NCBI GenBank assembly: GCA_002297645.1
Contig: DBMH01000372.1
Span: 1-8,800 of the forward strand
Origin: Rhodanobacteraceae bacterium UBA703
GTDB taxonomy: Bacteria > Pseudomonadota > Gammaproteobacteria > Xanthomonadales > Rhodanobacteraceae
DNA: 8,800 nt
Direction: 5' to 3'
A model generated the notes under the pieces. It did no database searches, was not told the origin of the DNA, and saw nothing but the letters and a program-made list of their open reading frames with translations. The translations under genes were made by a program, and so were the position numbers. Positions 1 to 6,905 of this stretch are shown piece after piece (the stretch's first letter is position 1; each line of letters begins with the position of its first letter).

Positions 1-177
1 GCGCGCCTGCAGGGCGTCGACAGCTCGGCGATCAACTACCTCGCGCTGCCGACGCACCTGCAGCCGTTCTTCCTCGGGCTGGTCGGCAGCGTCGACGTCG
101 TCTACTTCGGGCTGGTCGTCGTCGTCGCCCTGACGCTGGCGACGCGCCGGCTCGACGTGCTGAGGACGGGCGACTGA
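1..177 (+). CDS. ABC-2 type transporter permease, C-terminal end only (GldF-like)
   Basis: The reading frame is open from the first base and ends in TGA at 175-177, leaving the last 58 residues of a larger protein. The piece has the usual end of ABC-2 type permeases that precede GldG-like genes: a loop (ALPTHLQPFF), then a hydrophobic helix (about residues 36-48, VYFGLVVVVALTLA) and a short basic tail, TRRLDVLRTGD. Such permeases form the membrane channel of an ABC exporter with a separate ATPase, which would lie upstream outside the window. The stop overlaps the next start by one base (TGATG), so the pair is probably translationally coupled. The assignment rests on this tail and on the GldG-like neighbour. 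The substrate cannot be told. Confidence 0.72.
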   Translation, partial: ARLQGVDSSAINYLALPTHLQPFFLGLVGSVDVVYFGLVVVVALTLATRRLDVLRTGD

Positions 178-1526
178 TGGGCGCGCGCTTCGGTCATCTG
201 GTGCACGCGATGCTCGTGCTCGTGGCGGCGGCAGCGGTCGCGTTCCTCAGCACGCGCTACGCGACCGTCGCGGACTGGAGCCGCGAGCGCAGCGCCAGCC
301 TCGGCGCGGAGTCGGTCGCGATGCTGAAAACGCTCGACGCGCCGGTCGAGGTCGTCTGCTATGCGCGCCGCCAGGGCGAACTGCGCGCGATCGTCGCCGG
401 CTTCGTCGAGCGCTACCGCCGCGTGAAGCCGGACCTGACGCTGCGCTTCGTCGACCCGGACGAGGATCCCGGCGCGATGCGCGCGGCCGGCATCAACGTC
501 GACGGCGAGATGGAGCTGCGCTACAAGGCGCGCAGCGAGCGCCTGAAGGTGCTCGGCGAAGCCGAGTTCTCGAACGCGCTGCTGCGCCTGTCGCGCGCGC
601 GCGAACGCATCGTCGCCTTCCTCGAGGGCGAGGGCGAGCGCCAGCCGCTCGGCAAGGCCAACGCCGACCTCGGCCAGTTCGCCGCCGTGCTGGCCGAACG
701 CGGGCTGCGCGCCGTGCCGCTGCCGCTGGCGAACACCGGCAAGGTGCCGGACAACACCGACCTCGTCGTCGTCGCCAATCCGCGCGTCGCCGTGCCGGAC
801 GCGGTCGCCGCGGAGCTCGTCGACTATCTCGCGCGCGGCGGCGCATTGCTGTGGCTGGTCGAGCCGGACGAGAAGTCCGGCCTGGACGGACTCGCACAGG
901 CACTCGGCCTGCGCGTCCTGCCGGGCACGCTCGTCGACGGCAGCGGCCAGGCGTTCGGCCTCGGCGATCCGAGTTTCGTGGCGGTGACGCAATACCCGCC
1001 GCACGCGATCACGCGGGACTTCGCGCTGACCACGCTGTTCCCGCAGGCGGCCGCGCTGGCACGCCTCGCCGACGCGCGCTGGGACGTGCGGCCGATCCTG
1101 CGTTCGAGCGCGCAATCGTGGAACGAGACCGGCGCGATCCCGAAGGCCGGGGATTCGGCCGACACGATCCGCCAGGACGGCGAGGCGGGCGAGATTCCCG
1201 GCCCGCTCGACCTCGGCTTCGCGCTGACGCGCGTCTCGCCGCGTCCCGACCGCAAGGAACAGCGCGCCGTCGTGATCGGCGACGGCGATTTCCTCTCGAA
1301 CAGCTTCCTCGGCAACGGCGGCAACCGCGACTTCGGCCAGCGCGTGTTCGACTGGCTGCTCGGTGACGACGCGCAGATCGCGGTCGCCGACCGGGCGGCA
1401 CCGGACCGCACGCTCGACTTCACGCCGGCGCAGCTCGCCGCCCTCGGTGCTGCCTTCCTCGTCGCGCTGCCGTTGCTGCTCGCCGGCAGCGGTGCGTGGA
1501 TCGCGTGGCGGCGTCGCCGGCGTTGA
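177..1526 (+). CDS. GldG-like ABC transporter auxiliary protein
   Basis: A 449-residue membrane-anchored protein of the GldG / 'ABC-type uncharacterized transport system' family. An N-terminal helix (about residues 9-24) is followed by a long extracytoplasmic region and a C-terminal helix (about 420-443) ending in the basic tail WRRRRR. After the first helix comes a thioredoxin-like stretch (VEVVCYARR, then a segment rich in E/R and a VDPDEDP motif), as is typical of GldG. The middle contains the family's DLVVVANPR strand and the GGALLWLVEPDE segment, and near the end VVIGDGDFLSN is well conserved in the family. In Bacteroidetes GldG belongs to the gliding ABC complex; in Proteobacteria the role is unknown. 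The start is an ATG overlapping the upstream stop by one base, with GAGGA at 162-166 as ribosome binding site. The family call is firm, the function is not. Confidence 0.85.
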   Translation: MGARFGHLVHAMLVLVAAAAVAFLSTRYATVADWSRERSASLGAESVAMLKTLDAPVEVVCYARRQGELRAIVAGFVERYRRVKPDLTLRFVDPDEDPGAMRAAGINVDGEMELRYKARSERLKVLGEAEFSNALLRLSRARERIVAFLEGEGERQPLGKANADLGQFAAVLAERGLRAVPLPLANTGKVPDNTDLVVVANPRVAVPDAVAAELVDYLARGGALLWLVEPDEKSGLDGLAQALGLRVLPGTLVDGSGQAFGLGDPSFVAVTQYPPHAITRDFALTTLFPQAAALARLADARWDVRPILRSSAQSWNETGAIPKAGDSADTIRQDGEAGEIPGPLDLGFALTRVSPRPDRKEQRAVVIGDGDFLSNSFLGNGGNRDFGQRVFDWLLGDDAQIAVADRAAPDRTLDFTPAQLAALGAAFLVALPLLLAGSGAWIAWRRRRR

Positions 1527-2026
1527 TGCGCATGCGCCGCGGCACCCGCTCGCTGCTCGGCATGGCCCTGCTCGCTGCCGCACTCGGTGCAGCCGTGGTC
1601 GTGCAACTGCGCCACGAGGAAACCCTCGTGCCGGAGACGCTGACCGCGCTCGATCCGTCCGGCGTGCGGGCCGTCACCGTGTCGTGCCAGGGCTGTACCA
1701 CGCGCCGTTTCGAGAAGCGCGACGGCCACTGGCGCATGCTCGAGCCGCGCGAGGTCGCGGCCAGCGACGAAGCCGTCGAACGCCTCGTCGCGATCGCGGG
1801 CGCGACGATCCGCTTCCGCCATGCGGCGGGCGACCTGGATCCGAAGAAGGTCGGCCTCGATCCGCCGCTGGCGGCCCTGGCCCTCGACGGCACGACCTTG
1901 ACGTTCGGCACCACCGACGCGATCCACGGCGACCGCTACGTCGAGGTCGGTGGCACGGTCGCGCTGGTACCGGACCGCTTCAGCGCGCGCCTGTTCGCCG
2001 CGCCGGAAAGCGAAGTCGCGCACTGA
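1526..2026 (+). CDS. DUF4340-like membrane-anchored protein, third gene of the ABC/GldG operon
   Basis: I place the start at the ATG at 1526, giving 166 residues, because it overlaps the GldG stop by one base (TGATG), exactly like the junction before it. An in-frame ATG at 1496 would overlap by 31 bases and add ten residues of poor sense. The protein has a basic N-terminus (MRMRRGTR), one hydrophobic helix (about residues 8-26) and then a soluble domain. Its pattern of short strands (VRAVTVSCQGC, RRFEKRDGHWRMLEPREVAA, then DLDPKKVGLDPP) fits DUF4340, a domain regularly found after GldG-like genes. The family's 'hW.l..P' signature is visible as HWRMLEP. The two cysteines in CQGC form a small motif that could be redox-active or disulfide-bonded. 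At 166 residues it is short compared with many DUF4340 proteins, as if it held a single domain unit. No separate ribosome binding site is obvious, which supports coupling. Confidence 0.75.
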   Translation: MRMRRGTRSLLGMALLAAALGAAVVVQLRHEETLVPETLTALDPSGVRAVTVSCQGCTTRRFEKRDGHWRMLEPREVAASDEAVERLVAIAGATIRFRHAAGDLDPKKVGLDPPLAALALDGTTLTFGTTDAIHGDRYVEVGGTVALVPDRFSARLFAAPESEVAH

Positions 2027-2041
2027 CGGGCGCGTTGCCGT

Positions 2042-3445
2042 TCAGGCGTCGGTACGTGCCCGCGGCAATCGCACGAGGAAGGTCGTGCCCTCGCCCGGAG
2101 CGCTTTCGACCTCGATGCCGCCGCCGTGCGCGACGAGGATGCTGCGCGCCACCGACAGGCCGAGGCCGACGCCCTGGCCGGGCGGCCGCGTGGTGAAGAA
2201 CGGCTCGAACACGCGCGCCTTCACCTCGCCGCTCATGCCGCTTCCGGTATCGCGCAGCACGATTTCGACCTGCTCGCCGTCGCAGGGCCTCAGGCCGAGG
2301 TGGAATTCGCCGCCCTCGGGCATCGCCTGGTTCGCGTTCGCGGCGATGTTCAGCACGATGAGGTCGAACCGCGCACGGTCGAACGCCACGTAGGACGGCG
2401 CATCGGGGGCATCGCACAGGATGCGTACCGTCGGGTCGAACAGCTGCCGCAGCAGCGGCATCACGTCGTGCAGGGCCGCGGTCGCGTCGAACACCTCCAC
2501 GCGCGTGGATTCGTAGCGGCTGAAATCCAGCAGCTTGCCGGTGATCGCCACGCCGCGCCTCGCCGCCGCCTCCACGCCGTCGAGGACGTGCAGGCAGGCA
2601 GCGTCCCCGACGGACTGCCGTCCTTTCGACGTGTATCCGAGGATGAGGGCGAGGATGTGGTTGAGGTCGTGTGCGATGCCGCTGGCGAGCCGTCCGACCG
2701 CCTCGACCTTGCGCGACTGGATCAGTCCCTCCTGGGTGCGCTCGCGCTCGGCCATCTCGGCTTCCAGGCGATGATTGGCCTGGGCCAGCGCGTCGCCGCG
2801 CCGCGACGCCTCCTTCAGCGATTCGCGCAAGGCCGCCAGCGCGCGATCGACGACCAGGGCGACGATCAGGAAGATCGTGGCCTTGGTCGCCACCACCATG
2901 AGCGCGGTCATCGGCTTCGCGTCCGGTCCGTCGGCCAGGCGCACGTCGAAGTGTCCGCCGGCGACGAAGGCGACCATCACGGCGCCGACCATCAGCCACA
3001 GCGCCTTGCGCCCGATCATGAGGCCGGCGAGCACGATCCACGCGACCAGCAGCGGTTCCTCGAACGTCTGCGACGCCGTGCCCTGGGTGGAATACGCGTA
3101 GATCGTGCCGAGCGCGAGGACGGCGAGCGTCTGGCGGATGGCCCATTGGAAGCGGTCGTGGCGGATCAGCCAGACGCCGAACAGCGCGAGCGCGCTGTTC
3201 GCGAGGCTCATCGCCATCGCCGGCAGTTCGCCGGGCCGCCACGGCACGGGGATGAAGACGGCGCGGTACAGCCACATGAGCGCCGTCGAGAGGCCGAGCA
3301 GCAACAGCACCACCTGCAGTGCCGGTGCATTGCGCCGGTCGACCGGATCGCTGATCGGCACGCGGCGCAGCCAGGCCGTTATCGGGTTCCGCCCCTCCGC
3401 AGCCTGCGGATCGCGGGTCAAGGTTTCCTCGCGCACCGTGCTCAT
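2042..3445 (-). CDS. Membrane sensor histidine kinase, six transmembrane helices, no adjacent regulator
   Basis: A 467-residue two-component sensor kinase. Six hydrophobic segments (about residues 42-64, 76-94, 104-118, 129-145, 147-163, 178-200) make a membrane sensor without a large periplasmic domain. A coiled linker (about 203-245) follows, then the phospho-acceptor region GRLASGIAHDLNHIL with His259, of the NtrB-like HDFNN type. The ATPase part has all boxes: N box NIAANANQAMPEGG (366-379), G1 DTGSGM (399-404), F box FEPFFTT (413-419) and G2 GQGVGLGLS (424-431). Residue 263, four after the phospho-His, is His instead of the usual Asn or Thr. The start at 3445 has AGGAG at 3450-3454, though only four bases away, and gives a complete membrane domain; longer versions of the frame run into non-coding spacer. 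It converges on the DUF4340 gene with 15 bases between the stops. No response regulator is visible nearby, so partner and signal are unknown. Confidence 0.9.
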   Translation of the reverse strand: MSTVREETLTRDPQAAEGRNPITAWLRRVPISDPVDRRNAPALQVVLLLLGLSTALMWLYRAVFIPVPWRPGELPAMAMSLANSALALFGVWLIRHDRFQWAIRQTLAVLALGTIYAYSTQGTASQTFEEPLLVAWIVLAGLMIGRKALWLMVGAVMVAFVAGGHFDVRLADGPDAKPMTALMVVATKATIFLIVALVVDRALAALRESLKEASRRGDALAQANHRLEAEMAERERTQEGLIQSRKVEAVGRLASGIAHDLNHILALILGYTSKGRQSVGDAACLHVLDGVEAAARRGVAITGKLLDFSRYESTRVEVFDATAALHDVMPLLRQLFDPTVRILCDAPDAPSYVAFDRARFDLIVLNIAANANQAMPEGGEFHLGLRPCDGEQVEIVLRDTGSGMSGEVKARVFEPFFTTRPPGQGVGLGLSVARSILVAHGGGIEVESAPGEGTTFLVRLPRARTDA

Positions 3446-3761
3446 GCAGCTCCTGCCGGCTTCCAGCCTTCGGCCGCACCCTGTCCTGGCGCGCCTCGGC
3501 TGTGTTCGTCGTTCCTCCGGATGGCCCGGTCCTTCGCACGATGGTTCCGCGCGGTTGCTGGAAGTCCCGCAGCGCGCCCATCGTCCGGTCGCGCCGAAAC
3601 CTACACGGCGGACCTCGCGAGGGAAAGCGGCAGCCCTCGGGGGCCGCCCGCAACCTCGTGCCACGCCGGGGCGCGGATGGCGGAACCGCGGGATTGTCTT
3701 CGCCGGCCGCCTGCTGCATCGTGCAGCGGATCGCCCCGAGGATCGTTGCCGGACGTCGCAC
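3446..3761. other. Divergent intergenic spacer between histidine kinase and mutM
   Basis: This 316-base stretch holds the 5' regions of two genes transcribed outward. I see no coding sense: frames that cross it are open only because of the high GC content and are rich in Arg, Ala and Pro. The kinase's ribosome binding site lies at its left end. A small hairpin sits at 3711-3729 (GCTGCA / TGCAGC arms with a three-base loop, extended by one G-T and one C-G pair), 33 bases before the mutM start. No convincing sigma-70 promoter pair was found by eye on either strand. Confidence 0.6.
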
Positions 3762-4574
3762 GTGCCCGAGTTGCCCGAAGTCGAAACCACGCGTCGCGGG
3801 CTGGAGCCCCATCTCGTCGGCCGCCGCGTCGTCGCGCTCGACGTGCGCCAGCCGCGCCTGCGCTGGCCGCTGCCGCGCGAGCTGTACGACTCGCTGCCGG
3901 GGCAGCGCATCGACGGCATCGAGCGGCGGGCGAAGTACCTGCTCGTGCACACCGAACCGGGCAGCGCGCTGCTGCACCTGGGCATGTCCGGCTCCCTGCG
4001 CGTGCTGCCGCAGGACACGCCGGCCGGTACGCACGACCACGTGGACTGGCGCCTCGACTCCGGCCACGTGCTGCGCTACACCGACCCGCGCCGCTTCGGC
4101 TGCCAGCTGTGGCAGCCGCACGGCGAGACGCACGAACTGCTCGCCGGACTCGGTCCCGAGCCGCTCTCCGACGCGTTCGACGGCGATCTGTTGTGGCACC
4201 TGTCACGCGGCCGCAGGGCTGCGGTGAAACTCTTCCTCATGGACCAGGCGGTGGTCGTCGGCGTCGGCAACATCTATGCGAGCGAGGCGCTGTTCGCCGC
4301 CGGCATCCACCCCAAGCGCGCGGCGGGTTCGGTCTCGCGCGCGCGCTACGCGCGCCTCGCCCGCGAGGTGAAGCGCATCCTCGCCTATGCGATCCGCCGC
4401 GGCGGCACCACGCTGCGCGACTTCATCAGCCCGGACGGGCTGCCCGGCTACTTCGAACAGGAACTGTTCGCGTACGGGCGCGAAGGCGAACCGTGCAAGG
4501 TCTGCGGCGCGCCGATCCGCGCGATCGTGCTCGGCCAGCGCTCGACGTTCTTCTGCGCGCGCTGCCAGCGCTAG
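3762..4574 (+). CDS. mutM: Formamidopyrimidine-DNA glycosylase (Fpg/MutM)
   Basis: Bifunctional DNA repair enzyme that removes 8-oxoguanine and formamidopyrimidines and cleaves the strand at the resulting abasic site. The product is 270 residues, the normal family length. The start is GTG at 3762, because the second codon must encode the catalytic N-terminal proline, and the protein indeed begins (V)PELPEVETTRRGLEP. Counting Pro as residue 1, the catalytic Glu is 2 and the conserved Lys is 57 (RRAKYLLVH). Other family motifs are HLGMSGSLRVLP, HDHVDWRLDSG, YTDPRRFG and VGVGNIYASEALF of the helix-two-turn-helix. The C-terminus is an intact zinc finger, C-X2-C-X16-C-X2-C (CKVC to CARC). All parts needed for activity are present. 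No good ribosome binding site precedes the GTG; GAGGA at 3738-3742 is too distant, so translation may be modest. Confidence 0.97.
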   Translation: MPELPEVETTRRGLEPHLVGRRVVALDVRQPRLRWPLPRELYDSLPGQRIDGIERRAKYLLVHTEPGSALLHLGMSGSLRVLPQDTPAGTHDHVDWRLDSGHVLRYTDPRRFGCQLWQPHGETHELLAGLGPEPLSDAFDGDLLWHLSRGRRAAVKLFLMDQAVVVGVGNIYASEALFAAGIHPKRAAGSVSRARYARLAREVKRILAYAIRRGGTTLRDFISPDGLPGYFEQELFAYGREGEPCKVCGAPIRAIVLGQRSTFFCARCQR

Positions 4575-4652
4575 GAGCCCGGCGGGGAACCGGCGATCGG
4601 CTGATGTCCCGATCGCGCACGAGTTTGCGTATTTCCGGAGCGACCCACGACC

Positions 4653-4656
4653 GGAG
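4653..4656 (+). promoter_or_regulatory. Ribosome binding site deciding the start of the OmpA-family gene
   Basis: GGAG lies seven bases before the ATG at 4664. An upstream in-frame ATG at 4604 lacks such a site and would put 20 polar residues before the signal peptide. This supports 4664. Confidence 0.6.
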
Positions 4657-4663
4657 CCGCTCC

Positions 4664-5734
4664 ATGCCGCGCATCGCCCTTTCGCTGATCCTCGGGATCG
4701 CCCCCTCCCTGGCGTTCGCCGACGCCGTGCTTCCCGACGCCGACCTCGACGGCGCGCGCGACCCGGCCGGCCTCGGGCGCTACGAAGGCAGCCTGATCGT
4801 CGAGTACCGGGCGGGTGCGTACGACGAGATCGCGCTGCCGGCGTCCGTGCTCGAGCGGGTCGAGCCGGAGCAGCGCGACGGCATGAACAATCGCGTGTTC
4901 GCGGCCAGGGACACGCGGACGCTCGAAGGCACGCTGACGCGGGCCGTCTACCTCCTTCCGCCGGAACGCACGCCGCTGGAAGCGGTGCGCAACTACCAGC
5001 AGGCCATCGAGGAGGCCGGCGGACAGCGCCTGTTCGAATGCCGCGGCGACGCGTGCGGCGGCGATACGGGTTCGGGTGCCGGCCACGGCGGCGGCCAGGT
5101 CGGTATCGGCGACCTGCTGTTCCCGAAGGACCGGATCGACGCCAAGGCGTTCGGCAATCCGTATTGCGCGGTCACGACCGATCGCGTCGATCCGCGCTAC
5201 GCGATCCTGCGCGTGCAGCGCGGCGGCGTCGAGACGCACGTCGCCGTCCTCGCCTGGACCGCCAAGGACAGCCTGTACTGCAAGGCGTTCGACGGACGCA
5301 CTTTCGCGCTGGTCGTGACGCTCGAAGGCAAGCCACGCGAACAGAAGATGGTCACGCTCAAGGCGTCGGAGATGGGCCGCGCGATCGCCGGCGACGGCAA
5401 GGTCGCGCTGTACGGCCTCCTGTTCGACCTCGACCAGGCCGCGATCAAGCCGGAATCGGAAGCGCAGCTCGGCGAGATCGCCGCATTGATGGAGGAAGAG
5501 CCCGCGCTGAAGCTGATGGTGGTCGGCCACACCGACAACGCCGGCGGTGCGGCGCACAACCTCGACCTGTCGAAGCGCCGCGCCGACGCAGTCGTCGACG
5601 CCTTGACGTCGAAACGCGGCATCGCGGCGGATCGCCTGCTCGCGCAGGGCATGGGCAGCGCATCGCCGGTGGCGTCGAACGACAGCGAGGAAGGGCGCGC
5701 GAAGAACCGGCGCGTGGAGCTGGTCAAGCAGTGA
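4664..5734 (+). CDS. Secreted OmpA-family protein with DUF4892-like N-terminal domain
   Basis: A 356-residue exported protein. Residues 1-19 (MPRIALSLILGIAPSLAFA) are a signal peptide with a likely cut before Asp20; there is no lipobox, so it is not a lipoprotein. Residues about 35-245 match the layout of DUF4892 proteins: an opening YEGSLIVEYRAGAYDEIALP, a segment YLLPPERTPLEAVRNYQQAI, then four cysteines (126, 131, 168, 206) that could form disulfides in the periplasm. A Gly-rich stretch (132-149) lies between the first and second pairs. Residues about 248-355 are an OmpA C-terminal peptidoglycan-binding domain: FDLDQAAIKPES, GHTDNAGG, and LSKRRADAVVDAL. Asp291 and Arg306 match the two residues that grip diaminopimelate in other OmpA domains. 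It probably anchors to the cell wall from the periplasm or outer membrane; the role of the N-terminal part is unknown. It lies 89 bases after mutM and looks functionally unrelated. Confidence 0.87.
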   Translation: MPRIALSLILGIAPSLAFADAVLPDADLDGARDPAGLGRYEGSLIVEYRAGAYDEIALPASVLERVEPEQRDGMNNRVFAARDTRTLEGTLTRAVYLLPPERTPLEAVRNYQQAIEEAGGQRLFECRGDACGGDTGSGAGHGGGQVGIGDLLFPKDRIDAKAFGNPYCAVTTDRVDPRYAILRVQRGGVETHVAVLAWTAKDSLYCKAFDGRTFALVVTLEGKPREQKMVTLKASEMGRAIAGDGKVALYGLLFDLDQAAIKPESEAQLGEIAALMEEEPALKLMVVGHTDNAGGAAHNLDLSKRRADAVVDALTSKRGIAADRLLAQGMGSASPVASNDSEEGRAKNRRVELVKQ

Positions 5735-5759
5735 GGGGGGAGGAGAGGCGGTCGGGGAG

Positions 5760-5785
5760 GTCACCTCGCCACCCCTCGAGGTGAC
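5760..5785. terminator. Stem-loop after the OmpA-family gene, possible terminator
   Basis: Perfect nine-base arms GTCACCTCG (5760-5768) and CGAGGTGAC (5777-5785) enclose an eight-base loop. It begins 25 bases after the stop at 5734, a normal place for a terminator. There is no T-tract, so a classical intrinsic terminator is not proven; it may instead stabilise the mRNA 3' end. Confidence 0.4.
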
Positions 5786-5844
5786 GTCGGCACAGGAACG
5801 TGCCATCCGCGGCCGGGCACGCATGGGCCCGGCCGACGGACGCG

Positions 5845-5864
5845 GGTCCGGCGCGTACCGGACC
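5845..5864. repeat. Inverted repeat GGTCCGG / CCGGACC
   Basis: Seven-base perfect arms with a six-base loop (CGCGTA), inside the spacer between convergent genes. Function unknown; part of the cluster of hairpins in this region. Confidence 0.45.
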
Positions 5865-6012
5865 TGGCGACCCGGAAGGCCTCGTCGTTCCCGCTTCCGC
5901 GGGATTGGCCCTGGTCGAGGTCTTTCGAGGGTTCCCGCAAGGGACCGCCGGCGGATCGCAGGGAGCGCAGCGGATCCGCATGGCGCGATCGCGCGCCGAG
6001 GCGCGGACGCGC

Positions 6013-6048
6013 GCATCGGGAAAGGGCAGGATCGCGCTTTCCCGATGC
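6013..6048. terminator. Twelve-base perfect stem-loop, possible bidirectional terminator
   Basis: Arms GCATCGGGAAAG (6013-6024) and CTTTCCCGATGC (6037-6048) pair perfectly around a 12-base loop. Read on the minus strand the stem starts 23 bases after the stop of the gene ending at 6071, so it probably closes the tdk transcript. No T-run follows on either strand. This is the strongest hairpin in the window. Confidence 0.5.
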
Positions 6049-6070
6049 AACCTTCCCGACGGCGACGGTT

Positions 6071-6832
6071 TCAGTCCGGCCAGCGCAGCGCGAGATGGCG
6101 ATTGTTGAACTCGGGATCGTCCTCGGCACCGGCGTGGTGCACCTGGATGCCTTCGGGCATGCCGTCGACCTCGATTTCCCGCCCTTCCTCGACGAGACCG
6201 CCGGCCGACTGGAACGCGACGAAGCGCTCGGCCAGCTCGCCGGCGAGATTCGCCGCGTCCGGCGGCACGTTGCGCACGCTGACGTCGGGGCGCGCGAACT
6301 TGCGCAGGCCGCGCGTGTGCACGTGCAGGCGGCCCGCGCTGCGCTCGTCCTCGCTGCAGAGGATCAGCACGTGGTCGCGCACGTTGAACGCATCGCGCGC
6401 GAAATAGCGGCGGTGCCACTCCGCGGCGTCGTACATCGACAGCATCTGCGGATCGACGACGGCGACGCCGCCGCGATCGACCAGCGCGGTGATCGTGCCG
6501 ACGAGATCGCGCAGCGCGTCCAGGTCGGAGGGATCCTCGACGATGCCGCGCAGCATCACGCATTCCCCGGCCTGCTTGGCCTGCTCGAACAGGCGGGCGT
6601 CTTCCTCCCACAGCATCCGGCCGAGCGTGCCGGCGAGGGGGTAGCCGTCCCACTTGGCGAGTTCGCGATTGACGTAGCGCACTACCTCGACGCCGGGCGG
6701 CGTGCCGCGCGTGCGGTAGCGCTCGGCGTCGACCTGGAAGTCGGTGCCGAAGTCGCCGAACACGAACCACAGCAGGAATGCCTCGTCGCCGCTGTCCTGC
6801 CATTGGGGTCGAGGCCAGTTCGCCTTGCTCAT
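6071..6832 (-). CDS. Conserved soluble protein of unknown function downstream of tdk
   Basis: A 253-residue protein without signal peptide or membrane helix. The start at 6832 is backed by AAGGAA at 6839-6844. Visible features are an aromatic, acidic N-terminal part (WPRPQWQDSGDEAFLLWFVF, FGTDFQV), a helix with EEDARLFEQAKQAGECVML, a central block GGVAVVDPQMLSMYDAAEW (121-139), a His/Arg block RLHVHTRGLRKFARPDVSV (168-186) and a C-terminal NNRHLALRWPD. The 'VVDP...W' block and the 'HTRGLRKFxxPD' block together recall DUF4261-type proteins, but I could not confirm that and assign no function. It follows tdk after 73 bases with no hairpin between, so the two are probably co-transcribed. A likely terminator stem lies past its stop. 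Codon use looks like that of the neighbours, so it is not an obvious import. Confidence 0.8.
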   Translation of the reverse strand: MSKANWPRPQWQDSGDEAFLLWFVFGDFGTDFQVDAERYRTRGTPPGVEVVRYVNRELAKWDGYPLAGTLGRMLWEEDARLFEQAKQAGECVMLRGIVEDPSDLDALRDLVGTITALVDRGGVAVVDPQMLSMYDAAEWHRRYFARDAFNVRDHVLILCSEDERSAGRLHVHTRGLRKFARPDVSVRNVPPDAANLAGELAERFVAFQSAGGLVEEGREIEVDGMPEGIQVHHAGAEDDPEFNNRHLALRWPD

Positions 6833-6905
6833 CGTCGGTTCCTTGTCGGGGTTCGTCGGGGTCGTCGCGCCGTGTCGCGCCGGGCGCGAACGGGCCGGTG
6901 CACCC

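Larger units (their letters stand above)
5735..6070. other. Hairpin-rich non-coding spacer between convergent genes
   Basis: This 336-base spacer separates the stops of two convergent genes and has no credible coding sequence. It holds several perfect inverted repeats, listed separately where strongest. Others are TCCCGC/GCGGGA at 5889-5904 with a TTCC loop (inside CGTTCCCGCTTCCGCGGGAT, which recalls the TTCCCGC...GCGGGA hairpins dispersed in many gamma- and betaproteobacterial genomes), the palindrome GCGGATCCGC at 5970-5979 with GCGGATC repeated at 5951-5957, and the 12-base palindrome GCGCGATCGCGC at 5983-5994. It may combine transcription terminators with a REP-like element. Confidence 0.55.

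Noticed and set aside
102..1583. Minus-strand open frame of 493 codons opposite the GldG-like gene
   Set aside because: Composition is Arg/Ala/Glu repeats with no motif; the + strand gene has clear family features.
3105..3761. Longer mutM starting far upstream
   Set aside because: MutM needs Pro directly after the initiator residue; only the GTG at 3762 provides that.
1980..4199. Very long minus-strand open frame (739 codons) across the histidine kinase and mutM
   Set aside because: It is a frame shadow of the kinase: the product is Arg/Ala/Pro-rich and without motifs, while the frame one base away gives all kinase boxes.
2126..4663. Upstream extension of the OmpA-family frame back to 2126
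   Set aside because: The frame stays open by high GC only; it overlaps the kinase and mutM. A signal peptide and a ribosome binding site fix the start at 4664.
4575..4663. AT-richer patch GAGTTTGCGTATTTCC as promoter of the OmpA-family gene
   Set aside because: No acceptable -35/-10 pair; TATTTC matches only three of six -10 positions.
4571..6016. Minus-strand open frame of 481 codons opposite the OmpA-family gene
   Set aside because: Antisense shadow; the + strand has a signal peptide and OmpA motifs in order.
6845..6881. Two pairs of short direct repeats at ten-base spacing (GTCGGGG twice, GTCGCGCC twice) upstream of the gene after tdk
   Set aside because: Too short and too simple in GC-rich DNA to call a regulatory site; could be replication slippage.
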